A stretch of DNA of 64,000 nt from an uncultured Caulobacteraceae bacterium (GTDB lineage: Bacteria; Pseudomonadota; Alphaproteobacteria; Caulobacterales; Caulobacteraceae), in NCBI GenBank assembly GCA_937138625.1, contig CAKZPF010000004.1, forward strand, positions 62,001 through 126,000, written 5' to 3'. Position numbers and translations under genes: made by a program. The first letter of the stretch is position 1, and each line of letters begins with the position of its first letter. The notes under the pieces are model-generated. The model did not search any database, was not told where the DNA came from, and worked only from the letters and a program-made list of their open reading frames with translations. Below are positions 37,167-46,686 of this stretch, in pieces.

Positions 37167-39896
37167 ATGGCAAAACAGACCCCTCCCTCTAAGACCACAA
37201 CAGACACCGCCGCAGCGGACACCGAGCGCTTGTCGCCTGAAATCTTGACGGGAACCCGTGGCACCAAGACCTTGGAGGCCGCGCCCAAGGCCGATGTCAT
37301 CCCACCGGCCCATGTTGTCGAAGTACCGGCCATTCCCTCGCGGCTTTCTCGTTTGGCGGCCGAAAAAGACGAGGTGGCCTTTCGCGACGAGCCCGTGCGC
37401 AAACGACGCAAAACTCGCATACGCAAAACTGAGAACACCAAAACCAAAACCAAAACCACAACGACCAAGACCATAACGGAGCCGTCGTCGAAGAAGGACG
37501 CCGCCAAAACCGCACCAACCGAAACCCCGCTAACAAACACCACAACTGCCAAGACCACATCTTCGACACCCAAAGACAAAACAGCAGAACCGGCGAAGAA
37601 ACCTCGAAAGCCCAGTCCAAAACCGAAAGCCAAAACAAAGGCCAACGCCAAAGCTTCAACGGGTACCGCTGTGGCCGTGACCTCAGACAAAAACACCCCT
37701 AGCCCCGAGGTCACCAAAGCCTCAACAGCAGCCCCGCGCAAACCGGCGCCTAAGGCCAAACGCAAGCCCTCTGCGGGCTCGCCGTTGTTCATGCTGGGCG
37801 GCGGTGTGGCCGCTGTGTTTTGGTTGGCGGCGGTGGCAGCCTATCATTTCGGTTTTTTGGGTCTTGAGGGGTTGATGGGCCTGACGCCCACCCAATGGTT
37901 GGGCCTTGCGGTGGTGGCCTTGTCACCATCTGTGTTCATGTTGACCTCCGCCTGGTTTGCGCAATTGGCCGCCGAAGCGCGCGCCGAAAGCCGACGCCTG
38001 CGTGAGATGACCGAAACCCTGCTGAGCCCCAACACCGCCTCGGCCCAAGGTGCGGCTGAAACCCTTAGCGGGAACATCCGTTCGGAGTTGTCGGCACTCG
38101 AAGATGGCCTGGAGAGTTTTATCAAACGCTTTGCCGAATTAGATGAGCAGTTGGCCGGCCGCACGGATGCCTTGCGCAAATCGGGGCTCGAGGCCCAGGG
38201 CGCGAGCCTTGATATTTCCGAAACCCTGCGCACCGAACGCAAGGGCCTGGAGGCCCTGGCCACGCGCCTGAGTGATCAAGCCCAAGACATTTCCCAAGCC
38301 ATTGGTAAAAAATCGAAAATGGTGGTCGAAGCCTCGGAGATGGCCGATGCCCAACTGCGTCAGGCCGGTGAGAAGCTGGATGCGCAAACCGAAGCCATGA
38401 GTATGGTGAGTGAAAAAATGAGCACCGCCAGCGACCAGCTGAGCGCCCAAAGCGAACGCGCCGTTGAGTTGACCGAAAGCCAAACCGAAGCCCTGGTTGC
38501 CGCCATCGAAACGCTGCGAGATCAGCAAGAGACCTTGGCGGAACTGACCAGCCAGCTTGATGCTCATCAGACCAACCTCTCAGAGCTTGCGGAAAAAACT
38601 CACGCCAATACCCAAGATGCCGTTACCGCCACCCAATCGGGGGCCCAGGCCCTGCACGATATGATGGATGCCGTCGTGCAACAGGCCAACAGGTTGAAAG
38701 ACATGGCCCATGATGAGCGCGCCACCACCGAGGAACACATTCGCGCCAGCCTGTCAGCGCTTGAAAGCCTGAGCGAAAAAACCCGCGAGTCCCTGGACGA
38801 GGTCAAAGCCGCTGCGGGGTCTCATGTAGACCTCGCCCGCAACAAGATTGAACAGTTGGGCGAAGCGACCTTTGAGCTGGCTGAGCGCAGCGACAAGGCC
38901 ATCGACCACCAATTGCAAGAAGCTCAAAAAATGGTTCAGCGCTCGAGTGTGGTGGTAGACGAAGCCGCAAGCCGCCTGACCGAGGGGCTTGAATCCGGTC
39001 TGGATGAAGCCACCCGGCGGCTGCAGCGGGTTGAAGATGACATTCAGGCCCTGTTGAAACGCCTAGAGCATCTGCCTGGTGGCGTTGAAAAACATGCCGA
39101 CGGCATCCGACAAGCCCTACACGCGGGCCTTGAGAACATTCACGCCACCGCTCATCAAGCCGCCCAAGACGCCCAAAGCTTTGAAACGGTATTTGAAGGT
39201 CGCATCCGCGCCCACACCGAGGCCATGGGCCACCTGCTGGCCCAGCTGGGACAGCCCATGCCGCCCCTGCCCGCTTTTGGAAAAAGCCCGACGCAACAAA
39301 AACCAACGCAAACGGTGGTCAAAACCCCCAGCGCAAAACCCGCAAATCCCAAAACCGCTGAACTGAAAGCCACTGGAAAAACCGAGAAGGCGGCACCTGC
39401 CAAACCGGTATCCCCGAAAGCGGAAAAAACCAAACATGACGAAGATGGCTGGACCTGGAAAGACCTGCTGTCATCCTTAGACGGTGGCCCCTCGGCCCAT
39501 GAAGAAACCTTGACCAACATCGAAGGTGTCATTGCCGCCCTCAACATCAAACCCACCGCCGCCCTGCCCGACGAGGTTCTGGGCGATATTTTGGCGACAT
39601 ACCGGGCTGAGGGGGCCGGTGCTGCCACCGCACTGACTTTGCGCATGGCGCCTGCCAGTGTGCGGCGTCTGTCGGTGCATTTGGAAAAAACGCCCAGCTT
39701 TAAATCAGATGCCAACGATTTTGTGCGCACCTATGGCCTGCACCTCGAAGATGCCTTGCACCACGATAACCTGGCCACTGGGGATCGCGCCTTGAAGAAG
39801 CTCTTGCTTTCCGACACCGGACGGGCCTATCTGATACTCAGAGCCGCCCTCAATGCCAAAGGGAAACCGCCACATGGCAAGACGACTGACGATTGA
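37167..39896 (+). CDS. Large membrane coiled-coil protein, TipN-like
   Basis: A 909-residue protein. Residues 75-190 are a Lys/Thr/Pro/Ala-rich cytoplasmic segment built on a repetitive AAAACC-type DNA tract (37430-37480). Two membrane helices lie at about 206-228 and 242-264. A long coiled coil covers about 265-690. A Lys/Pro linker precedes a conserved-looking globular end (about 760-900, WTWKDLLSSLDGG, NIEGVIAALNI, MAPASVRRLS, LLLSDTGRAYLILRAAL). Two membrane helices, a coiled coil and this end domain are the plan of the Caulobacter polarity protein TipN, which marks the new pole and guides flagellum placement. The assignment is tentative. A frame extension to 37074 looks non-coding. Confidence 0.5.
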   Translation: MAKQTPPSKTTTDTAAADTERLSPEILTGTRGTKTLEAAPKADVIPPAHVVEVPAIPSRLSRLAAEKDEVAFRDEPVRKRRKTRIRKTENTKTKTKTTTTKTITEPSSKKDAAKTAPTETPLTNTTTAKTTSSTPKDKTAEPAKKPRKPSPKPKAKTKANAKASTGTAVAVTSDKNTPSPEVTKASTAAPRKPAPKAKRKPSAGSPLFMLGGGVAAVFWLAAVAAYHFGFLGLEGLMGLTPTQWLGLAVVALSPSVFMLTSAWFAQLAAEARAESRRLREMTETLLSPNTASAQGAAETLSGNIRSELSALEDGLESFIKRFAELDEQLAGRTDALRKSGLEAQGASLDISETLRTERKGLEALATRLSDQAQDISQAIGKKSKMVVEASEMADAQLRQAGEKLDAQTEAMSMVSEKMSTASDQLSAQSERAVELTESQTEALVAAIETLRDQQETLAELTSQLDAHQTNLSELAEKTHANTQDAVTATQSGAQALHDMMDAVVQQANRLKDMAHDERATTEEHIRASLSALESLSEKTRESLDEVKAAAGSHVDLARNKIEQLGEATFELAERSDKAIDHQLQEAQKMVQRSSVVVDEAASRLTEGLESGLDEATRRLQRVEDDIQALLKRLEHLPGGVEKHADGIRQALHAGLENIHATAHQAAQDAQSFETVFEGRIRAHTEAMGHLLAQLGQPMPPLPAFGKSPTQQKPTQTVVKTPSAKPANPKTAELKATGKTEKAAPAKPVSPKAEKTKHDEDGWTWKDLLSSLDGGPSAHEETLTNIEGVIAALNIKPTAALPDEVLGDILATYRAEGAGAATALTLRMAPASVRRLSVHLEKTPSFKSDANDFVRTYGLHLEDALHHDNLATGDRALKKLLLSDTGRAYLILRAALNAKGKPPHGKTTDD

Positions 39897-40866
39897 TGTA
39901 GAATCCTGGCCCATCGCTGGGGAATTTCGCATCTCACGCGGTGCGAAAACCGAAGCCCATGTCGTGGTCGTCAACATCGAAGAGGACGGCCTGGTGGGCC
40001 GTGGCGAATGTGTGCCCTATCAGCGCTATCGGGAAACGGTTGAGTACACGGTCACCTTGATGGAGGCCGCGCGCCCTCACATCGAATCGGGCCTGAGCAT
40101 CGAAGATCTGCCAAGCGTGATGAAGGTAGGATCGACCGCGCGCAATGCCGTCGATGCCGCCCTTTGGGATCTGCGGGCCAAACAAACCGGCATCCCTGTG
40201 TGGAAACATTTGGGATTGGCCGAGCCCAAGGCCCGTGTGACCTGCACCACCATCAGCCTCTCAAGCCCCGAAGATATGGCCGCCAAAGCCAGCGCCATGA
40301 CCACGTCTAGCATGCTGAAAATGAAGCTGGGCGGCGAGCTGGAGGATATTGAGCGGGTACGCGCCGTGCGCGCCGTGCGTCCGGACGCCAAAATTTTTGC
40401 CGATGGCAACGAAGGCTTTGAGCCCGACGTGTTTTTGCAAGTTCTGCCAGAGCTTGAAAAATATAACCTTGAGCTGTTGGAGCAACCGCTGCGCGCGGGC
40501 TCTGATGCTATTCTGGAGACCCTAAAGACCCCCATTCCCATTTGCGCAGACGAAAGCATTCACACGCGCATTGACCTCGAGCAAGTCACACGGCGGAAAT
40601 ACGCGGCGCTGAACATCAAGCTGGATAAATGCGGTGGCCTGTCCGAAGCCGTTTATGTGGCCCGCGAAGGCCGCAAGCGGGGCATGAAAATCATGCTGGG
40701 CTGCATGGTGGGCACATCGCTCAGCATCGCCCCCATTTTTCAGCTTTCCAGTGTTGCCGATTGGTTGGACCTAGACGGGCCGTTGTTGCTGAAAAAAGAC
40801 CGCGAGCCTGGAATCCGTTTCGAGGGCTGCACCCTGCACCCCCCCACCCCAGATTTCTGGGGCTAG
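39874..40866 (+). CDS. Enolase-superfamily dipeptide epimerase (L-Ala-D/L-Glu epimerase type)
   Basis: A 330-residue muconate lactonizing-type enzyme. The second catalytic-lysine strand MLKMKLGG (KxK, near 147-154), metal ligands in FADGNEGF, LEQPL and CADESIH, and the third catalytic Lys in NIKLDKCGGL are all present. These match Ala-Glu dipeptide epimerases of peptidoglycan recycling. ATG 39874 is preceded by AAAGGGAAA and overlaps the end of the TipN-like gene by 23 bases, so the two are coupled. Confidence 0.85.
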   Translation: MARRLTIDVESWPIAGEFRISRGAKTEAHVVVVNIEEDGLVGRGECVPYQRYRETVEYTVTLMEAARPHIESGLSIEDLPSVMKVGSTARNAVDAALWDLRAKQTGIPVWKHLGLAEPKARVTCTTISLSSPEDMAAKASAMTTSSMLKMKLGGELEDIERVRAVRAVRPDAKIFADGNEGFEPDVFLQVLPELEKYNLELLEQPLRAGSDAILETLKTPIPICADESIHTRIDLEQVTRRKYAALNIKLDKCGGLSEAVYVAREGRKRGMKIMLGCMVGTSLSIAPIFQLSSVADWLDLDGPLLLKKDREPGIRFEGCTLHPPTPDFWG

Positions 40867-40951
40867 GCCTTCACCCTTATTTAGCAGAGCATCAACGGGC
40901 ACAGCAGGCGCGGTGTTTGCGCGTCTGTGAGTCATTATCTGATTTCGGAGA

Positions 40952-42196
40952 TTAAGGCGTGACAGATGTTTTTGCGCTGGCCTCGGCCGAGGTGGGCACG
41001 TCAGATGCCGTATCCTCGTCGTCACCAGTTTCCCTTTGGCTTGGGGCTTGGGGCTCAAGGAACAAGGCCAGAAACAGGCCCACACCCGCAATCGCGCCCA
41101 TCACCCAATAGCCCTCGGCGCCAACGCCCTTGAACAGCCAGCCTGACATCAAGGTGGTGAGTCCCAAAAACAAACCATAAGAAATGGAAGAGTTCAGCGT
41201 TTGGGCGACAGAAATCGCCCCATCTCGCGCGCGCTGATCAATCATGACCAGAACACCCAAATGCGTACACGCAAAGGTGAACAGATGCATGCCCTGAATG
41301 GCATAAAGCTCAAGACCTGTGGGACCCATGCCCAACAGCCACCAGCGCAACACCGCCGCCGCACCCCCCAGCAAAATTAAACCCTTGGCACCAATTTTAC
41401 GCCCGATGGGCCGGGAGACGATCAAAAAGGCAATTTCGGCCAAGATGCCACAGGCCCACAAGCGCCCGATCATGGCTTCGCTGATGCCTTGCTGCTGCCA
41501 GACCAAAGCTGAAAACCCATAATAAAATCCATGGCTGCTTTGGATCAGCGCCCCAATCAACAGCACCATGAACAAAGATGGCTTGGTAAATACATAGCGA
41601 AAGGCCGACCAGGTGCGGGTACCATAGGAGCTAGAGACATCAGGTGTGGGCTCGTAAGGCAAAAAGAACGAGGCCCCAAAGGCGGCCCAAGCCGCCGCGA
41701 TCACCCAAATCACCACCACCACCGGCGGATAGGCCACCAACAGCAAGCCACAAACCACGTTCGACAACATAAACGCCGCCGAACCAATGGCCCGCGGCTG
41801 TCCATAGGACACCCCTTCACGCAAGGCGCGCCGTACCGCCAAACCTTCGGTCAGCGGGATCATGGCCGAGAACATGGCGCCACCTAAGGTTGAAATCAAA
41901 AAATAGGCCCAAAAACCTTCGACCAAGGGGTAAAACGAGTACACAAACGCCGCCCCAAAAGCCAACCGTGTGAGGGCCGCGCCTCGGTGTTGCAGGCCAT
42001 CGGCCCAACTGCCCAACAGGGGGCTCGCGACCGCACGTGCAAACATGCCACCCGCAAGGATGGCACCGATGTCATTTCCCGACAATCCATGAGAGGCAAA
42101 CCACACGGGCAGATACGGCATCCCCGCACCCGTGCCCGCGAACATCGCTGCATAAAACAGCGCTAGCCGCCAGGTTTGTAAAAAATCTTTTCGCAC
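40952..42196 (-). CDS. MFS transporter of the HcaT/PPP type
   Basis: A 414-residue protein with 12 predicted membrane helices. The N-terminus (LALFYAAMFAGTGAGMPYLPVWFASHGLSGNDIG) and helix 2-3 loop (GSWADGLQHRGAALTRLAFG) are typical of the 3-phenylpropionate/nucleoside transporter-like MFS branch. The acidic cytoplasmic tail (about 380-414) is low complexity. The substrate is unknown. Confidence 0.8.
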   Translation of the reverse strand: MRKDFLQTWRLALFYAAMFAGTGAGMPYLPVWFASHGLSGNDIGAILAGGMFARAVASPLLGSWADGLQHRGAALTRLAFGAAFVYSFYPLVEGFWAYFLISTLGGAMFSAMIPLTEGLAVRRALREGVSYGQPRAIGSAAFMLSNVVCGLLLVAYPPVVVVIWVIAAAWAAFGASFFLPYEPTPDVSSSYGTRTWSAFRYVFTKPSLFMVLLIGALIQSSHGFYYGFSALVWQQQGISEAMIGRLWACGILAEIAFLIVSRPIGRKIGAKGLILLGGAAAVLRWWLLGMGPTGLELYAIQGMHLFTFACTHLGVLVMIDQRARDGAISVAQTLNSSISYGLFLGLTTLMSGWLFKGVGAEGYWVMGAIAGVGLFLALFLEPQAPSQRETGDDEDTASDVPTSAEASAKTSVTP

Positions 42197-42262
42197 CCCA
42201 GAGCTGTATACGAATTAGACGAAAAACAAAAGCGACAAAAAGCCCCGTCTGGCTTGCATCGG

Positions 42263-42838
42263 TCAAACGCCTGTTGATGAAATCTTCTGGAGTTTTTCCG
42301 CTTCAAACATGTAGAGATTTACGGCCTCGTCTAACTGTTGTGCGGCATCGGGGCTGAGGCGCGGTTGAAGATACATGACCGCTTTTTGCAAGGTGGCCCC
42401 TGCCTTTTGGCTGCTGGAAATCACAGCCTTGAGTTGATTTTGATCCTCGGCCCCGAGGGGTGTATCCGCCGAGGCCTGCACGACCGCGCGGGCTGCCTCA
42501 GTCATCATTTGGGCGTCAGTGTGCACGCCACGAGCCTGAAGGGTTGGCGTTTCGCCTTTGCGCTCCAGATACGCTTGCACGGTGTCTTGGGGCTTGTCAG
42601 GGTCTTCTGATCGCCCACTCAGCAGCAAATCGGTTAAACGCGAAACCGCAGCCGCCACACGGTTGGCCTCCACCAACCCGCGACTTTTACACAACTCGTA
42701 AAAGGTTTCCATGCGCTGCTGCAGTGTGAGGTCTTGGGAGCCCATACCCCCCGTTGCACAGCCGCCCAAACCCATTGCCACCACACAGCTGATCAAAATG
42801 AAAAACCGGGCTGGGGTTCGCCTTGCGGGGTTGCGCAT
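42263..42838 (-). CDS. Putative outer-membrane or periplasmic lipoprotein
   Basis: A 191-residue protein. The ATG at 42838 follows GAGGAGGAG and opens a signal peptide with a lipobox (MGLGGC at about 20-25). The mature part is helical (LTLQQRMETFYELCKSRGLVEANRVAAAVSRLTDLL and a C-terminal four-helix-like region). I recognise no family. It lies 66 bases upstream of the MFS gene on the same strand and may share its transcript. Confidence 0.7.
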   Translation of the reverse strand: MRNPARRTPARFFILISCVVAMGLGGCATGGMGSQDLTLQQRMETFYELCKSRGLVEANRVAAAVSRLTDLLLSGRSEDPDKPQDTVQAYLERKGETPTLQARGVHTDAQMMTEAARAVVQASADTPLGAEDQNQLKAVISSSQKAGATLQKAVMYLQPRLSPDAAQQLDEAVNLYMFEAEKLQKISSTGV

Positions 42839-42927
42839 ATCTCTCCTCCTCACTACCACTGGGATCATACAGGGTTCGCCCTGAAGCGCAAATGAATAGA
42901 CCATAAAAATCCGAGGGATGACCGCAA

Positions 42928-43914
42928 ATGGCTGATACACACACACCACCACGTCAACACTTAACGCCCCTCTTCCCCCCGATCGAGCCTTATAACACTG
43001 GCATGCTGGATGTGGGGGATGGGCACACGCTTTACTATGAGCAAAGCGGCAACCCCCAGGGCCGCCCCGTTGTGGCGTTGCACGGCGGGCCCGGTGGTGC
43101 CTCAAATCCAGCCATGCGGCGGTTTTTTGACCCCGATAAATGGAACATCACCTTGTTTGATCAACGCGGCTGCGGCCAAAGTCGGCCTCACGCCAGCTTG
43201 GACAACAACACCACCTGGCACCTGGTGGCGGATATCGAACGTCTGCGCCAACATTTGGGGCATGACCGCTGGGCGGTGTTTGGAGGCTCGTGGGGGTCAA
43301 CCTTGTCTTTGGCCTATGCCATGAGCCACCCAGAGCGCACCACGGCCCTGTTCTTGAGGGGCATCTTTTTGCTGCGTAAACACGAGCTCGATTGGTTCTA
43401 TCAAAAGGGCGCGTCCATGATGTACCCCGATGCTTGGCAAGGGTTTCTGGATCCCATCCCCGCGGACGAACGTCACGATTTGATGAGCGCCTATTACAAG
43501 CGCCTGATGTCTGACAACAAAGACGAACGCCTGGCCGCCGCCAAAGGCTGGGCGCAGTGGGAAGGCGATACGCTGTCGTTCTCGGGCCCAGCGTCACGGT
43601 CGGATCGATTTGATGAAAATGACTATGTCGATGCCTTTGCCCGCATCGAGTGCCATTACTTTGTCAACAAAGGCTTTTTTGAAACCGAAGACTGGTGGAA
43701 AACCGCCGTTGAAAAGGCGCGCGATATCCCCACCTGGATCGTCCAGGGGCGGTATGATGTCGTCACCCCCGCCAGCACCGCCTGGGATCTGCACCAAGCT
43801 TGGCCCGAAGCCCGGTTTGAAATGGTCCACGTTGCCGGTCACGCCGCCACCGACCCCGGTCTGGTGGACGCCTTGGTGCGGGCTACAAATCAAGCGGTTT
43901 CAACGGAAAAGTAA
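42928..43914 (+). CDS. pip: Proline iminopeptidase
   Basis: An alpha/beta hydrolase that removes N-terminal proline. A 328-residue protein with the family head PLFPPIEPYNTGMLDVGDGHTLYYEQSGNPQG, the oxyanion HGGPGG motif near residue 52, DQRGCGQSRPHA, and the nucleophile elbow GGSWGS near 112. The catalytic Asp lies in the QGRYDVVTP segment and the His in VAGHAA. It diverges from the lipoprotein gene. Confidence 0.95.
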   Translation: MADTHTPPRQHLTPLFPPIEPYNTGMLDVGDGHTLYYEQSGNPQGRPVVALHGGPGGASNPAMRRFFDPDKWNITLFDQRGCGQSRPHASLDNNTTWHLVADIERLRQHLGHDRWAVFGGSWGSTLSLAYAMSHPERTTALFLRGIFLLRKHELDWFYQKGASMMYPDAWQGFLDPIPADERHDLMSAYYKRLMSDNKDERLAAAKGWAQWEGDTLSFSGPASRSDRFDENDYVDAFARIECHYFVNKGFFETEDWWKTAVEKARDIPTWIVQGRYDVVTPASTAWDLHQAWPEARFEMVHVAGHAATDPGLVDALVRATNQAVSTEK

Positions 43915-43965
43915 AGACTTGGGGCTATAGTCTTCTCACGGAACGTCTGGGAAAGTGTCAAGCCC

Positions 43966-46686
43966 GTGAGTGAGATGGAAACCGACGCCAAATTCTTTGA
44001 GCACCTGACGACGCTCGCGGATTTGGCCTACTGGCGTTATGTGCCAGACAGCCAAACCTGGGTTTGGTCAAAGCGCCTGCGCGCCCTGTTGGGCTGGCCC
44101 GACGAAGCCAACACCCCGGCCCTGTTCGACATTTTGGACGATGCGCTTGATCAAGCCGAATTGAAGAGCGCGATCGAGCAGGCGGGCACTACCCCCTTTG
44201 ACATCGAATTGCGCTTTTGTCGCTCGGACGGGACCACCTTTGACGCCTGTGTCAGCGCACGGGCCACACAGCACGAAGACACGGGCGAGCTTGAGGTTTA
44301 TGGCCTTGTCCAACCCCTGAAGCGTCAAGATGGCCTGACCGCCCCAGCTGAAAGCCCAAAACAAACCGAACCCGAAGGCGTGGAAATTGGTCTGATTGAC
44401 GTCGATCTGCCCACCAAACGCATTTACCTCTCGCCCGAAATGTCCAAAATGATGGGCACGGGCGCTGCGGCGCGTTGGGAAACCACCACCTGGTTTGTGG
44501 AGTGCATCCACCCCGAAGATTTCACCAAACTGCAATCGCTGTGGTTGGCTCAGCGCGATACGCGCCAAACCATCGTGTCGGAATTCCGCCTGAAAACCGC
44601 CGCCCAAGACTATCTGTGGGTTGAGGCCCGTTGGCGAGGCATCATTAATGGTGATGGCGAGATGGTGCGCATCGTCTCGAGTGTCGCCAACATTCACGAA
44701 CGCAAGCTGCAAGAAGCCGCCGTCATACGTGTGCAAGAGCGTCTAGATCTGGCCATTGACCTCGCGGGGCTTGGCATTTGGGAGTGTGATCTTTCAACAG
44801 GCGAGATCGAGGCCTCGGACCAATTTTATGAAATTCTGGGTCTGCCCGCCAGCACCCGCATGACGTTCGAAGATTACATCGCCCGCCTGCACCCCCAGGA
44901 ACGTGATGCTGTTATCGACAATTTTTTTGATTATGCCGTTGAACACAACAGCGCCGCCTTTGATCTTGAACATCGGTTGCTGCACGAAAATGGTGATTAC
45001 ATCTGGGTGCACGCCAATGGGCGTATGAAAAATGGTCCCGATGGTGCCAGTGAAATTGGCGGCGTGATCGCCGACATCAGCGAACGCAAAGCCAGTGAAA
45101 TCGAATTGCTGAATTCGGAACGCCGCTTCCACAGTGTTGTGGATCTGTTGGGCGAGGCCGTGTTCGAGATGGATGCCAATCTGAACTACACCTATATTTC
45201 AGATCGCATCATGGACATATCGGGATATAAACCCGAGGAAATCATTGGCAGGTCCGCGTTTGATTTTACGGTCCCCCGCGGGGTCGAAAATTTCAAACCC
45301 TTTATAGCCGCCCTCGAGCAAGATCCCGGGCATTTCAAAAATCGTGAAGTGCGCGCCACCTGCAAAGATGGCCGCATGATTTGGGTGCGGTTGAACGGTA
45401 CGCCACTGTTCAACACCCACGGCGAACGCATCGGCTGGCGCGGGGCCATTTTGGACATCACCGAGCGCAAAAAGACCGAACAAGAGCTGATCAACGCCAA
45501 GAAAATCGCCGAAGAAGCGGCCAAAGCCAAGGCTCAGTTCCTGGCCACCATGAGCCATGAAATCCGCACCCCCCTGAACGCCGTGATCGGTATGACGGGG
45601 CTGCTGCTGGATGCCGGTTTGAACGAGAAACAAACCGAATTGGCCAAAGCCGCCAACAAAGGTGGCGAGCATTTGCTGTGCGTCATCAATGATATATTAG
45701 ATTTTTCTAAACTCGAAGCTGACCGCGTTGAGATCGAAAGCATCCCCGTTCATCTTCCCGATGAGTTGGACACCTGCCTGAGTATGTTTGAACTGCAGTT
45801 GGCGGAAAAGGGACTTGAAATTGAAACCACGCTTGATGACGGCGCCAACACGGCCTTCCTGGGTGACCCGGCCCGCCTACGTCAGGTGTTGGTGAATTAT
45901 ATTTCGAACTCCATCAAATTTACCGACACGGGCACCATTACCATTTCAGGCAAGACCATTGAAACGGGCGAGCCCTGGAAATGGCTGCGGATTGAGGTGC
46001 AAGACACAGGCTGTGGCATCGCACCCGAGGCCATGGAGCGGCTCTTCCAAGACTTCACCCAAGCCGACAGCTCGACCACGCGTAAATATGGAGGCACAGG
46101 CCTGGGGCTGGCCATCAGCAAAAAGATCATCACCCTGATGGGCGGACGCGTAGGGGCAGACAGCGAGCCAGGACACGGCAGCTGTTTCTGGTTTGAGGTT
46201 CCGGCCGAGTATGTTGACACCGCCATAGATGACGCCACCGACGAGCACACAAACCGGGATGCCCCCTTGCGCATTCTGGCCGCCGAGGATCACCCCGCCA
46301 ACCAGATTTTGCTGCGCACGCTGTTGGGCACCTTGGGTCACGAGGTGCAGATTGTCGGCACTGGCCTGAAAGCCCTCGAAGCCCTAGAGACCAACACCTT
46401 TGACATGATCCTGATGGATGTGAACATGCCAGAGCTCGATGGCTTGGACGCCACCCGCCGCATTCGCGCCATGGACGGCGCTGTCAAAAATATTCCCATT
46501 ATCGGCCTGACCGCTTATGTGATGCAGGGGGATATTGATGAATGCCTGAAGGCCGGGATGTCGGATGTGCTGTCGAAGCCTTTTGCGCCAGAACGGCTAG
46601 TGGCTTTGATGCAAAAATGGGCCCCCGAGCCAGAGGATCACCCCCAAGCCTTCGATGACATAGACTCAGCTTCAAAGTCCGCTTAA
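43966..46686 (+). CDS. Soluble hybrid sensor histidine kinase with multiple PAS domains
   Basis: A 906-residue protein without membrane segments. About four PAS/PAC units cover residues 20-510 (for example VVDLLGEAVFEMDANLNYTYISDRI). HisKA has phospho-accepting His531 in FLATMSHEIRTPLNAVIG. HATPase has NYISNSIKF, DTGCGIAPEAMERLF and GGTGLGLAI. A C-terminal receiver has Asp818 in LMDVNMPELDG and Lys in LSKPF. It therefore needs an external HPt to pass phosphate on. GTG 43966 or ATG 43975 may be the start. Four bases overlap the convergent rodA. The signal is unknown; cytosolic small-molecule or redox sensing is typical. Confidence 0.92.
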   Translation: MSEMETDAKFFEHLTTLADLAYWRYVPDSQTWVWSKRLRALLGWPDEANTPALFDILDDALDQAELKSAIEQAGTTPFDIELRFCRSDGTTFDACVSARATQHEDTGELEVYGLVQPLKRQDGLTAPAESPKQTEPEGVEIGLIDVDLPTKRIYLSPEMSKMMGTGAAARWETTTWFVECIHPEDFTKLQSLWLAQRDTRQTIVSEFRLKTAAQDYLWVEARWRGIINGDGEMVRIVSSVANIHERKLQEAAVIRVQERLDLAIDLAGLGIWECDLSTGEIEASDQFYEILGLPASTRMTFEDYIARLHPQERDAVIDNFFDYAVEHNSAAFDLEHRLLHENGDYIWVHANGRMKNGPDGASEIGGVIADISERKASEIELLNSERRFHSVVDLLGEAVFEMDANLNYTYISDRIMDISGYKPEEIIGRSAFDFTVPRGVENFKPFIAALEQDPGHFKNREVRATCKDGRMIWVRLNGTPLFNTHGERIGWRGAILDITERKKTEQELINAKKIAEEAAKAKAQFLATMSHEIRTPLNAVIGMTGLLLDAGLNEKQTELAKAANKGGEHLLCVINDILDFSKLEADRVEIESIPVHLPDELDTCLSMFELQLAEKGLEIETTLDDGANTAFLGDPARLRQVLVNYISNSIKFTDTGTITISGKTIETGEPWKWLRIEVQDTGCGIAPEAMERLFQDFTQADSSTTRKYGGTGLGLAISKKIITLMGGRVGADSEPGHGSCFWFEVPAEYVDTAIDDATDEHTNRDAPLRILAAEDHPANQILLRTLLGTLGHEVQIVGTGLKALEALETNTFDMILMDVNMPELDGLDATRRIRAMDGAVKNIPIIGLTAYVMQGDIDECLKAGMSDVLSKPFAPERLVALMQKWAPEPEDHPQAFDDIDSASKSA

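Noticed and set aside
36886-37192. Open frames on both strands between the AGE-family gene and the TipN-like gene
   Set aside because: Pro/Arg/Cys-rich translations with no ribosome sites and no continuity with neighbouring genes; I see no gene in this gap.
37430-37480. CRISPR or other functional repeat array
   Set aside because: It is an in-frame AAAACC-type tract encoding the Lys/Thr-rich part of the TipN-like protein. I saw no CRISPR array, insertion sequence or integrase in the window.
46683-46686. Frameshift or misassembly at overlapping convergent stops (also 34571-34574, 62256-62259, 33465-33489)
   Set aside because: Each gene in these pairs is full length and family-typical; the overlaps simply reflect compact gene packing.
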